Source: Bugula neritina
Lineage: Eukaryota > Bryozoa > Gymnolaemata > Cheilostomatida > Bugulidae
DNA: 64,000 nt
Reading direction: 5' to 3'
Assembly (NCBI GenBank): GCA_964035545.1
Contig: OZ037772.1
Coordinates: 6,011,389 to 6,075,388 of the forward strand
Under the pieces are notes generated by a model, which was not told where the DNA came from, searched no databases, and saw nothing but the letters and a program-made list of their open reading frames with translations. A program made the position numbers and the translations under genes. This document shows positions 45,405 through 57,148 of the stretch, in pieces (the stretch's first letter is position 1; each line of letters begins with the position of its first letter).

Positions 45405-45485
45405 ATAATTTTGCCCAAACTGGGGATCGAACCCGTGACCTCCGACTTGTATGCAAGTATGCTAACCGTTACACTATGAGACCAC
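45405..45485 (-). repeat. tRNA-like SINE head (family 3)
   Basis: Minus strand: GTGGTCTCATAGTGTAACGG, TTAGCATACTTGCATACAAG and GGTCACGGGTTCGATCCCCA. Good A and B boxes, but the acceptor ends do not pair and the anticodon loop is the wrong size, so it is not a functional tRNA. Confidence 0.65.
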
Positions 45486-46184
45486 CGTGTCAACTCTTCA
45501 CTACAGATTATAGGAATTTTCAAAGTTTGTTGATGAACCTTTCAATAAGGTAGCCTAAGGGGTGTTTATAAACCTTTGAAAATCTGTTGATGCCTGAACG
45601 AGCTAATCTCAACAATTATAACTAGAAAACAACAATTTTCACTAAAATGAAATGAAAGTATATAGCGATGAATTTTATCGTAAAACATCACCTCAAATAT
45701 AGGAAAACAATTTCAAGTTGCAATAAAAACCGAAAGTGTAAATTGACACCAGAATAATGAATAAAAAATAAATATTTTGTAACTTTGTTTTGAAAGTTGA
45801 CCTTTGAAATCTTTTCTTAAAATCTTACCTGAAACTGTTATTCATGCTTTGATTTTAAGTTTATTTAAAGGAATGCAAATACACTAAGGTATATTTTCAA
45901 GCATGCACCAACTGTGATGTATATTTATTATTTACTTTTACCTGACAGGTCTTAAAATAATCCAAACCAAGCAAAAGTTGAATTTTGTTCAAAATAAAAA
46001 TAAGGTAGCAGCAGCTGCAGTAACAGCAGCGGTAATGGTAGCACAAAATATAAGTTTTTGTTTAAAATTCCAGCAAGGTATAGAGAGAGTTTATTATAAG
46101 ACATCTATTATAAACTAGGAAATAATATGAAAAAATTATAAATAAAAGTATAAATATATATAATGTTTATTGTATCAACTATTA

Positions 46185-46330
46185 GAGTATACAGGTGAGA
46201 AAAGGTGAGAAAAGGTGGGACGTTAGAGAAGGTGGGGTGTTTGAGCAGGTGAGCCATTACAGAAGGTGGGATGTTAGAGAAGGTGAGATATTAGAGAAGA
46301 TGGGATGTTTGAATGGGTCACTCACCTACA
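46185..46330 (+). repeat. Degenerate GGTGGGATGTTAGAGAA tandem
   Basis: About eight diverged units built on AGGTGAGAAA / GGTGGGATGTTAGAGAA. No gene assigned on this strand. Confidence 0.7.
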
Positions 46331-46613
46331 GAACTGTTGATCATGCTGAAGCCGTTAGAGAAATGTCACTCTCTCATTTCATACTTCCATTTATTAGAGA
46401 AGAGATTAGAGTGGTGAGAGAATCAGGGTATTGAGATGAATCACCTAAAGGTTATGACAAGGTAGTTTCTATTAATATTGGTCACGCTTCACGTGATCAA
46501 CATCTTCAGCTCTATTTTCCTTTTAATTATCCACTGATGAGAGTCCTAACATGTTAGCTGTAACCGATTAGGAATTGTTGTTAATTAATTACTTAGGAGA
46601 AAACAACTCCATA

Positions 46614-46698
46614 AACCAGTGGTCCCTTCAGTGTAATGGTTTGTGTGCCAGTTGGCAAACCAGAGGTCTCGAGTTCGAATCTCAGTGGAGGCTAATTT
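46614..46698 (+). repeat. tRNA-like SINE head (family 2)
   Basis: CTTCAGTGTAATGGTTTGTG and CTCGAGTTCGAATCTCAGTG, followed by a T-rich then A-rich tail. No proper acceptor stem. Confidence 0.6.
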
Positions 46699-47259
46699 TT
46701 TTATATAAAAATGTACAGTTTTTGAATACAGATTATTGTTTATAATATTGTGGCCAATATCTATTCAATGTAAGACTACCTTGCATTGAAACTAATCAAT
46801 CAAAGGTGAGTGTTGTATAGCTTCAATTAGTTATAAACATGTCAGAATTGTGGTAACTGTGTTATTATAAACATCTTCAGCAATGATTCACTCTTTTATT
46901 TCAATTGTTTACTTAAAATCACCATCCCCCTTTATACTTTGCAATTACTTTGAAAATTTAGACTACAGTGTCATATTGAATTGTGTAGGTGTTGCTATAG
47001 CAACATGTATAACATGATGAGTCAAACCAAATTAAATTTAATTGAAAAGTATACAAAATATGCAAACTAAATAACTTGGCTGTGATATTAATAATATTTG
47101 ATTTATTCTTGATGCAATTGACAATTATAATAAGTAAAAATAATATAATTATTAATGGTTGTTAGTTGAAAATAACATTGCTTTTCGAAAAAAATAATAG
47201 AGATTTGCTTTAATTTGCCCCATGACATTCTTTAAAACAAAATGCTGAAATTTAACCTC

Positions 47260-47265
47260 TTTATT
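47260..47265 (-). terminator. Polyadenylation signal of the 325-aa orphan gene
   Basis: AATAAA on the minus strand lies about 115 bp after the stop codon, a normal distance, supporting 47380 as the true end of the gene. Confidence 0.6.
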
Positions 47266-47379
47266 TCATCCATTTATGTATAAGATATAGATTGAAGTCT
47301 ACTAAAATGCTAATAATAGTGGCCATTATAAATATAATGGTTTCTCTGTTATCAATGATTGACAAATGATAAACAATTT

Positions 47380-50300
47380 TTAATGTGGAGCAATTTTGTT
47401 TTTCCCTAAAGAAGATCGTCTGCCACCACTTTCACTTTTTTTGGATTTCTTATCCACCTTTTCAACGACATCTGTAGAAGGAATTACCTTCTTTTTGATA
47501 GATAACTTCTTCGGTTTGGGGAGTTTTCCGCCCTCTAATATGGGTGTAGCGCTAGCTAGCAAAGGCTTCAACACGGTAGGCATTGATCTCACGGAGCTGC
47601 TGCTAGTCGCTCTAGCCCCGCCCCTGGTCTCCGCTGAGCCTCTTTCTGCTGCCGGTACAAGAACAGGGCTGGGAGTGGATTTATGTCGTGTGTTCTTAGT
47701 GTCAAACCGACGAGCCCGAGCGTAATTAAGTTCTTCCAGCTGAGCTTCTCGAGATTTTAAGTCTCTCCGAACGGACTTGATAGCCCCGGGTTCTCCTTCC
47801 CAATGCTGCACATACAACATAATAAACCACATCTTACCTGCTGGCAACCAGATCAGACATTGTTACACTAAAAAAAGCTCACGCAAGTTTACAGTCACCA
47901 TCCCTGTGAGAACCCCTCATGTAAAGGGATTTTTGTTAAAGCTGGCTAAGGAATTGCTTAAATAAAGCACAGGAAAAATTACGACTGGATGCTCTTCCTA
48001 ACACCACCAATGGTCTTTGTCGGGGCTCGAACCCATGACTTTTTGCTTACTAAGCAAACGCATGAACTCCTAGACCACAGCTGCTTCCTTTGAAACTTTT
48101 ACACTCAGACCATGTCAAATAAACATTTTAGAACTTTACAAAATTATACAACACAAAAATTCGAACAACATTATTTAAACTTTTGTTAATGATGTGTAGT
48201 CAATTAGTAAAAACCAAAGTATTATTTCTAAAGAATATTTATAATATAAAACAGTTTCAAAATGTTTTCATTTTAATCTTGCCCAAAGCCTTAGATTAAG
48301 TCAAATAAGCATTTTAGAATTTTTCAAACTTTTGCATTAAGATTTCAAAGTCATTTAGTTATTATTACTAAGTTGGAAAGAGCACAGATAAATTCACATT
48401 AAAAAAGTTTTCATTTTAGACCAAAACATTTTATTTTACCAGTAGCACATTATTTATAAATTCTTGTTTGATTTGTACCTAAATTTTATCACTGTTGTCA
48501 GCATCATAGAAATATCTGCAATTTTTTAATTCATTTGCAGTTATCTTCTCTAATAACTATTTTTCTTGCTATGTAAGGTATGTTCAAGTATTGCATCATA
48601 TAATTAATTTAATTAGTAAGCTACTTTACACAGTTAATTCTCAAAATAATTTTTCAAGAGTTTTCTTTTCTATACTCTGTAAATCAACATATAAGTCATA
48701 TCTCTATCCAATATTAAGTTCAAAAGTGTTTGAAAGTTTTACTATTATGCAAAATCTTCCATCATAACCAATTGGGAGTTTCTCTCTTTATTTGCATAAA
48801 AGTAAGTTTTTAATAGCAGTTGTCTCCTCTTTTAACTCTAAGAATATAATAGCATTTTACATGTAGTCTACCTGATAGACTTTGAGATCATTGACAGTAT
48901 TTAACCTCTGGTCACTGCTTGCTCTCTTCAGAATATCTCCTCTTACAATCGGCGTCTTGGATTTCCCGTGACCTACAAATGCCGTCAAGTTGGAGAACTC
49001 TCCTTTCCTCGAGTGACTCAGCAAATTGATGTCTTCAAACTCATGAGACTTACGACGCTGCCTCAAGCCACCAAAATCTAAAAATATGATTTTTATACTC
49101 AAGTAGTACTTGGGAAAGGGGAGGATAACTCCAACCAGTATATCACAGCTAGACTCAGTTATAGACTGAGTATATTATAACTATAATTATACACTGGATG
49201 AATCTGAATTCAATATTAAAATAGCTTGGTTAAACTTATATTATGCAATGTTTTATTATTTGTTACTTTAAAAACAGTAAACACAACTAAACACATTTCA
49301 ATAGAATATCGTTAATTTCAAATCCAATGTTGTTTGGATTCTTATTTCATTGCTTATCGAAATCTTTTTCTATTACTTTTTAAGCTCTCAAGTAGCTTAT
49401 AACTATCACCTCTCTGTGACTTACCAGTAACTTACTATAGCTCCTCTAACCTATAATACAGTAACTTACTATAACTTCTCTAACCTATACAGTAACTTAC
49501 TATAGCTTCTCTAACCTACACAGTAACTTACTATAGCTTCTCTAACCTATACAGTAACTTACTATAGCTTCTCTAACCTATACAGTAACTTACTATAGCT
49601 TCTCTAACCTATACAGTAACTTACTATAACTTCTCTAACCTATACAGTAACTTACTATAGCTTCTCTAACCTATACAGTAACTTACTATAGCTCCTCTAA
49701 CCTATACAGTAACTTACTATAGCTTCTCTAACCTATACAGTAACTTACTATAACTCCTCTAACATATACAGTAACTTCCTATCAATTCTCTAACCTATAA
49801 TACAGTAACCTACCGTCACTTCTCTGGACAATCTGCTTGTCAATCAGCAACTTTCTCAAATCTCTCACAACTTCTGCTTTCTCTTTGGAGATTCTTTTCA
49901 GTTCTTTTTTATTTGCTTGCTCAATCTTTTCCGTCATTTCTCTCAATGCAGTCTACAATATCAAATGCTTGAACAAGCAGAAATAACATTTACTCCTAAA
50001 CTTTGTAAATCTAGCAATGGTTGTTCAGTAACATGGCCAGCAGATGGAAACATAACTTTTGTTCTGTTGTTTCTCTAAGGGCTGTCTAGAAATTATATTA
50101 TCTTGTAGAACATTTATACAAGGTAAAGACAACCTGTATAATCAAAAGGTCAAAAGTTCAGCCAGTAACAGCAACACTAGCCTCAAAGTGCTATACAATG
50201 CTCCCTCCGTATCTCACTAAACTTGATACAAACAGTGTGAAATAATGAACTCAACATATAAGTTGTAAAATACAGTGTGTATTCCGTATCTCACTAAACT

Positions 50301-53300
50301 ACGGGTCCCAAAACCTCTATTCATGACATCATAGCACAACAGATTTAATTCACAAATCTGTTAAATTTGGCCATTTTGTCCCTATGAACATGCATAAGCC
50401 ACAAAATTGGGGTCCAAGTCTTTCTAGTGACTTATGGAAACTGATCTGTGAGATACGGAGGGAGCAGTATATAGTTTAGTGAGATACGGAGGAAGCACTG
50501 TATAGCTTAGTGAGATATAGAGGGAGCACTGTATAGCTTAGTGAGATATGGAGGGAGCACTGTATAGCTTAGTGAGATACAGAGGGAGCGGTGTATAGTT
50601 TAGTGAGATATAGAGGGAGCACTGTATAGCTTAGTGAGATACGGAGGGAGAACAGTATAGCTTAGTGAGATATGGAGAGAGCACTGTATAGCTTAGTGAG
50701 ATACAGAGGGAGCACTGTATAGCTTAGTGAGATACGGAGGGAGAACTGTATAGCTTAGTGAGATACAGAGGGAGCGGTGTATAGTTTAGTGAGATATAGA
50801 GGGAGCACTGTATAGCTTAGTGAGATACGGAGGGAGAACAGTATAGCTTAGTGAGATATGGAGAGAGCACTGTATAGCTTAGTGAGATACAGAGGGAGCA
50901 CTGTATAGCTTAGTGAGATACGGAGGGAGAACTGTATAGCTTAGTGAGATATGGAGGGAGCAGTGTATGGCTCAGTGAGATATGGAGGGAGCACTGTATA
51001 GCTTAGTGAGATATGGAGGGAGCACTGTATAGCTTAGTGAGATATGGAGGGAGCACTGTATAGCTTAGTGAGATACGGAGGGAGCAGTATATAGTTTAGT
51101 GAGATACGGAGGAAGCACTGTATAGCTTAGTGAGATATGGAGGGAGCACTGTATAGCTTAGTGAGATATGGAGGGAGCACTGTATAGCTTAGTGAGATAT
51201 GGAGGGAGCGGTGTATAGTTTAGTGAGATATGGAGGGAGCACTGTATAGCTTAGTGAGATATGGAGGGAGCACTGTATAGCTTAGTGAGATACGGAGGGA
51301 GCACTGTATAGCTTAGTGAGATACGGAGGGATAACAGTATAGCTTAGTGAGATATGGAGAGAGCACTGTATAGCTTAGTGAGATACAGAGGGAGCGGTGT
51401 ATAGTTTAGTGAGATATAGAGGGAGCACTGTATAGCTTAGTGAGATACGGAGGGAGAACAGTATAGCTTAGTGAGATATGGAGAGAGCACTGTATAGCTT
51501 AGTGAGATACAGAGGGAGCACTGTATAGCTTAGTGAGATACGGAGGGAGAACTGTATAGCTTAGTGAGATATGGAGGGAGCAGTGTATGGCTCAGTGAGA
51601 TATGGAGGGAGCACTGTATAGCTTAGTGAGATATGGAGGGAGCACTGTATAGCTTAGTAAGATATGGAGGGAGCACTGTATAGCTTAGTGAGATATGGAG
51701 GGAGCACTGTATAGCTTAGTGAGATATGGAGGGAGCACTGTATAGCTTAGTGAGATACAGAGGGAGCACTGTATAGTTTAGTGAGATATGGAGAGAGCAC
51801 TGTATAGCTTAGTGAGATACGGAGGGAGAACTGTATAGCTTAGTGAGATATGGAGGGAGCACTGTATAGCTTAGTGAGATATGGAGGGAGCACTGTATAG
51901 CTTAGTGAGATACGGAGGGAGCAGTATATAGTTTAGTGAGATACGGAGGAAGCACTGTATAGCTTAGTGAGATATGGAGGGAGCACTGTATAGCTTAGTG
52001 AGATATGGAGGGAGCACTGTATAGCTTAGTGAGATATGGAGGGAGCGGTGTATAGTTTAGTGAGATATAGAGGGAGCACTGTATAGCTTAGTGAGATACG
52101 GAGGGATAACAGTATAGCTTAGTGAGATATGGAGAGAGCACTGTATAGCTTAGTGAGATACAGAGGGAGCGGTGTATAGTTTAGTGAGATATAGAGGGAG
52201 CACTGTATAGCTTAGTGAGATACGGAGGGAGAACAGTATAGCTTAGTGAGATATGGAGAGAGCACTGTATAGCTTAGTGAGATACAGAGGGAGCACTGTA
52301 TAGCTTAGTGAGATACGGAGGGAGAACTGTATAGCTTAGTGAGATACGGAGGGAGAACTGTATAGCTTAGTGAGATATGGAGGGAGCACTGTTTAGCTTA
52401 GTGAGATACAGAGGGAGCACTGTATAGCTTAGTGAGATACGGAGGAAGCACTGTATAGCTTAGTGAGATATAGAGGGAGCACTGTATAGCTTAGTAAGAT
52501 ATGGAGGGAGCACTGTATAGATTAGTGAGATATGGAGGTAGCACTGTATAGCTTAGTGAGATATGGAGGGAGCACTGTATAGCTTAGTGAGATACGGAGG
52601 AAGCACTGTATAGCTTAGTGAGATATGGAGGGAGCACTGTATAGCTTAGTGAGATATGGCGGGAGCACTGTATAGCTTAGTGAGATATGGAGGGAGCACT
52701 GTATAGCTTAGTGAGATATGGAGGGAGCACTGTTTAGCTTAGTGAGATATGGAGGTAGCACTGTATAGCTTAGTGAGATACGGAGGAAGCACTGTATAGC
52801 TTAGTGAGATATGGAGGGAGCACTGTATAGCTTAGTAAGATATGGAGGGTGCACTGTATAGCTTAGTGAGATATGGAGAGAGTACTGTATTTGGAAACTA
52901 TGGAGCTACTTAAGTAAAATCAAGATTTCTTTTGCCTCCTGGGTGAGGTGTTGGTCACATGATTACAGCTTATCAAAGCCTAAACACTTGGCGGTATCAA
53001 ACATTGTTTAATAGAATTACTGAGCATCTAATCAGACCACGTAAAGAGCTGGTTATCTTGTGACAATTAGCATGCTTTGATATTTGCACACATTTCCTGC
53101 CAACACTGTGTTAAAAGCTACAAGCTTGACACACACTAATCATACAGCTTATAACAAAATCAAATTTGTAAATATTTTCGAAAATAAAACACTAATAGGA
53201 ATTAAGCCACCGCAAGCATCTTGTGCATAAAAGGTAACTTATTCTGTTAACTATATATTTTAAAACATGCCTTTTCGGATTACGGTGCAGCAACTATTTA

Positions 53301-54407
53301 AGTTGGTGATTTGAGGCCTAAAATATCAGTGAAGTCATTATAAAGCTATTTCTCATTCAACTATGAAACTTTTATATTATATTACTAGCAAAAATCGAAG
53401 TAAAATACTTCAACGCATGTTTTTCATAAAGCTTACAAGATTTAAATACTTGATAATGTAAAGGCATATTGAACTCACGTTTTCTACTCTATCATAGGAG
53501 GCCAAGTACTTAATATTAAGAACACATATTGGAGTTACCTTCTCTACTATCATATTTTCTCTCTTGCACTTGTTGAAGATGTCAGGGTGAGAGGACGTCT
53601 GCTCCACGTAGAGATCTCTCACAGGCTCTACCACTGACGACATTCTGTAACAACACAACGTGACTGCAACATCAGTGTGTATCTACATCACAGAGCCTAC
53701 ATTATAGAAAGGGCAAATTACAACTTATGACTTGGTGTAAAGACGGGCTCTTGGCATGTAAAACTATTTGGAACTTACGAACAAAGAACAAAATGACAAA
53801 AATGCCACTTATACAGAGTGATAACATGATGAAACACTATGCAGCCAGACAAGTGCTTGAATTTTTGTCTAACAGTTGTGAAGGGAGTGAAAGTATGTGA
53901 CCAAGTATATTAGTATGTGACCAAGTGTATTAATATGTGACCAAGTATATTAGTATGTGACCAAGCATATTAGTATGTGACCAAGTATATTAGTATGTGA
54001 CCAAGTATATTAGTATGTGACCAAGTATATTAGTATGTGACCAAGTATATTAGTATGTGACCAAGTATATCAAACTAACTGAGCCAACCAGCTAAACTGA
54101 ACATGTAGTTGCAGTCTGTAGTGTTGCAATTGTTAATAATTATTTGAGATTAAAAATAATATTGTTTCGATACCTAATCAAAGTACCATTGTTATTAACT
54201 TTTACTTATGAATTTCTGTAAACTGTCAACATCAGAAGAAAATTCAGTTTAACTCAACTGTTTCACAATGTCATAAAAATAATTATGTAAGTTTATAAAA
54301 TTTTACCTTCTGTCTCTTTGAGGATCTTCGGATTTTGTGGAAATGTGTTTCTTGATGGCTTGGAGAGAGAACTTGAACAGATTTGACGGGAGAGAAGAGT
54401 AATGCAT
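47380..54407 (-). CDS. Unrecognised basic, partly coiled-coil protein, 5 exons, 325 aa
   Basis: Exons on the minus strand: 54407-54307, 53644-53539, 49952-49814, 49077-48872 and 47805-47380; lengths 101, 106, 139, 206 and 426 nt keep phase throughout and end at TAA. An in-frame TAG just upstream of the ATG supports the start. Residues about 1-69 are basic with VVEPVRDLYVEQTSS. Residues about 60-115 are strongly charged and probably helical or coiled-coil (ALREMTEKIEQANKKELKRI). The middle contains DFGGLRQRRKSHEFEDINLL and KTPIVRGDILKRASSDQR. Residues about 185-215 (GAIKSVRRDLKSREAQLEEL) may form a second helix. The C-terminus is disordered, Ser/Pro/Lys-rich (KKKVIPSTDVVEKVDKKSKK). There is no signal peptide or membrane segment, so it is probably intracellular. 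I do not recognise the family. One intron holds the 2.4-kb 31-bp satellite, and another a 31-bp minisatellite built on the exon-3 donor. Confidence 0.8.
47877..48088 (-). repeat. tRNA-derived SINE (family 1)
   Basis: Full-length copy in the last intron of the orphan gene, 72 bp from the start of its final exon. B box GGTTCGAGCCC, body GGTGTTAGGAAGAGCATCCA. Confidence 0.85.
49424..49806 (-). repeat. About 31-bp minisatellite derived from the orphan-gene exon-3 donor
   Basis: About 13 copies of a unit reading, on the minus strand, AGAGAAGCTATAGTAAGTTA then CTGTATAGGTT. It aligns with the real exon-intron junction (AGAGAAGTGACG/GTAGGTTACTGTAT) at 49814. Most copies carry the consensus donor GTAAGT. 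Confidence 0.9.
50194..50470 (-). mobile_element. TA-flanked palindromic MITE (family A), rearranged copy 3
   Basis: Contains an extra partial left end (TACAATGCTCCCTCCGTATC), a second left end (about 50270) and the family-A interior (GTTAAATTTGGCCATTTTGT). Its right end (GTGAGATACGGAGGGAGCAG) merges into the following satellite. Confidence 0.75.
50450..52888 (+). repeat. 2.4-kb satellite of a 31-bp unit, seeded from a MITE end
   Basis: About 78 copies of TAGCTTAGTGAGATATGGAG plus GGAGCACTGTA. Variants (CAGAGG, GGAGAGA, GAACAGT, GGTGTATAGTTT) recur in the same order in blocks, for example near 50461, 51081 and 51921, showing higher-order duplication. It lies in the second intron of the orphan gene. 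Confidence 0.95.
53885..54072 (+). repeat. 20-bp minisatellite
   Basis: About nine near-identical copies of TATGTGACCAAGTATATTAG in the first intron of the orphan gene. Confidence 0.95.
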
Positions 54408-55206
54408 GAATATTGTGGCTGCTTTCTATTAACTGAGAAAGTATGACACACTGTTCCATATTTTCTCATTAAACTTTAAATGAATTCTTTAAGTGCTGAC
54501 AAGTGACAGTGGCGTAGTTATCTAACGAGGAGGGGGGAGGGGGGGAGGGTTACTTATAACTAACTTTTATACTAACTTTTAATTTTTTAGCTGCTATATT
54601 GAAAGCTTATAGTAAGCTTTTGTGGTGAATTTTATTTTGGAAGCATATAGTTCCCAAAATATATAGTTTACATTTAAAAAGAGCAAATTTTGAGAAAAAA
54701 AATCAATTAAATTATATATATGTTGTTTACTTTATTATACTATTTCTTATAATATAAAACTATCCGATGATAATTAATAACTCTTCTATACTTATGAATG
54801 CTTCTATGCCGATGTGTTGTCTAAACTATATAATTTTCTATTTTGTTGGAAGTGTTTGAATTTGCTTCCATGCAGTAAAAACACTCATCACGAAACCCCT
54901 GTTCTTAAGCTGTATACACTCCTATGTATAGTACTATCTTATCACATTTGTGTATAATTGTTGGGTAAATACATACGTAACATGCTGTATAATTATCAAT
55001 AATGTAGTGCTAATATATTTACTTTGTAGTTAGGTACAACATTCTGCTCTAACAAATAACTACATGTAATCACTGATAGAGTTGTCAGAGTTAAGAAAAA
55101 TCACCTACTCCTCTAAACATGTGGTGTTTATAGCTTCAACTGTTGTTGCAGTAGAATACATCTAACCTGCTGAATCTATTTCAGTTTTGCTTTATTGCAT
55201 TTATTA

Positions 55207-55830
55207 GAAGAATGAGCTGTGGTTTAGGGATTAGAGCACTGGCTAATGCTAGGGCCACACGATGCGTGTTTCTGGCTCCGTGTAGCCTATGAATGGGCTG
55301 TTGTGTGTGGATTTCAGATGGATGCCATGAGGATATGACACGCTGAGCATGCAGCAAGTGCTGGAAGCTTGTACTGATTCGACCTAATTGGCTTTTTCAT
55401 ACACATGCAGTTCTATTTCTACCGAACTGAGTTAAAACACTTTTCTGCTTTTATAGTATCTAAAGTCATCTTCCTGCTGCAGAGCCGATGATGTAGATCA
55501 AAACAACCGCCCGTAGTTGAGCAGTAAAGTTAAACATGGATATACTAGCTAATAAATTTCCGTACCCACTGCCAACGCATTGTGTGTGGCAGGTCGTTCC
55601 CGCAAGAGATTTTCACGGATGTGGACTTGCATACTGAAAATCTGCTTTGTGTTGCCCTAGCATTGGTAAGCAGAAGTCATGGGTTAGAACTCTGACAAAG
55701 ACCATTGGTGATGTTAGGTAGAGTATCCAGTCATAATTGCTCCTGTGCCACATATTAACAAGTCCTTAGCCCACTAAAATTTCCTTTCCATCAGGAGTTC
55801 TCATCAAGATGGTAACTACAAACTTGTGTG
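55207..55830 (+). repeat. tRNA-derived SINE (family 1) split by a MITE
   Basis: The head (GAGCTGTGGTTTAGGGATTA) ends at 55248 and resumes at 55661 (GGTAAGCAGAAGTCATGGGT, GATGTTAGGTAGAGTATCCA), ending ACAAACTTGTGTG. Confidence 0.8.
55249..55660 (+). mobile_element. MITE (family B), copy 2, inside a SINE
   Basis: Starts CTAGGGCCACACGATGCGTG and ends TTTGTGTTGCCCTAG, matching the termini of the element at 18521, with a different interior. Its position within the SINE dates it as the younger insertion. Confidence 0.7.
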
Positions 55831-57062
55831 ATTTCATGAAAGTTATTACCATATTATTTAAAATAAGTTTGCCTGCAAGCAGCACAGAACCATGGCAGTG
55901 AAAGGTGGCTATAATTTAAAATAAGTTTGAAGTTTGAAGTGATGTTAGCTCGGCTTTTTGTCCAATATGAAAGTCAAACTTTTAAAAATAAGTTAATTTT
56001 GCTACTTATAAGCATGAATGTTTCTGGCATTCATGTTCGAAGTAACACTTAGATAATCTTGCTGCATTTTGGAGTTATGTTCCTATGAACTACTATCATC
56101 TACTGTGCAAGCATTCACTAGTTGCTTACTTCGAATGGATTTGTCCCCTCTTTGAATGTATCACAACAATGATATATATAGACAGTAAACATACATATAT
56201 ATTTAGTAAACCCAATTATTTATGAACAAAATTTCACTGTCTTATTAAGTAAGCTAATTTCAGTCTAATGAAATATGCATAATATTCAGTTTAGAAAGCA
56301 ATTAGGAATTGCTTTCTCTCTCTCTTCAAATCTTAATATTGGAGCTAAAAACTGATTTTAAAATTTGTTGAGCTTATATGTTATTAGCTGTTCTAAATGT
56401 AATATATATTGTGTATAATAGGTACTTAAAATTGTAAGACTTGAAACTCTAGCTATATTACAACCTGTAAGAAAACAATACAATTTAGCTTTCCAAAGCA
56501 CTACATACATTTACTAAATTTTTAGCCTAACATTTTTTAAGCCAAAATTTTTAATGAAAAATGCGATGAGAAGCCGTTGAAGAAAAGAAAGCAAATTATA
56601 TTAATTGATGTGAAGGTAAAAAGGTTTCATGCTTTAGCTTTATGCTGCGCTCTTCATTTTTAAACCATGGTGATGAATCATATTATATTTTTCAATGGGT
56701 TGTTGAGAAAACCTTGCACAATGAACAAATATAATGCACAGGAGTTGTCTTTCCACTTGAAGCATGAAATTATTCTAGCTTCATAGATTAGTTTCTGAAA
56801 GCCATGCTAATATCAAAATGCATTTGAGCAGCTTTTCTATGCGTTTGATCATTAGCATCAGTATTTGTATTATTTGTATTATATGGCTTCATCAAATTTG
56901 TTGGAAAATACTTGACACTATATAAATAGCAGATACAAAATAGTAACTTTGCTTAACTTGCACAAAATGCAATGAGTTGTTAGATTTCCGAAAAAAGCAG
57001 GCAAATGCTATATATTGAAACATGAAAGATATTATGTTCAAGTGTGAGGTTTATTGTTGCTC

Positions 57063-57148
57063 TATCAGCAATTTTGGCAACAACAGCAGCAGCAACAGCA
57101 GTAGCAGCAGCAGCAGTAGTAACAGCAACAGCAGCAGCAGTTTGAAGT
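57063..57148 (+). repeat. (CAGCAA)n-like trinucleotide patch
   Basis: Interrupted CAG, CAA and TAG/TAA triplets. The minus-strand reading gives an alanine-rich ORF without supporting splice or codon evidence. Confidence 0.8.

Larger units (their letters stand above)
43429..47259. other. Region upstream of the GPCR TM1 exon; no exon identified
   Basis: It should contain the N-terminal exon of the GPCR or the gene boundary, but I found no convincing exon. It holds a degenerate TATGCTATAGTATGCT repeat (about 43625-43850), a family-1 SINE (44622-44839), two tRNA-like heads, a GCAGCA-rich patch (46010-46045) and a GGTGAGAAAA-type tandem (about 46190-46330). Confidence 0.5.

Noticed and set aside
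45405-45485. Possible tRNA gene on the minus strand
   Set aside because: A and B boxes are present but acceptor strands do not pair and the anticodon arm is wrong; a related copy with the same flank indicates a SINE head.
47396-47725. 109-aa plus-strand ORF
   Set aside because: Antisense shadow of the last exon of the orphan gene.
50450-52888. CRISPR-like regularly spaced repeat
   Set aside because: Units are contiguous with no unique spacers and the genome is eukaryotic; this is satellite DNA.
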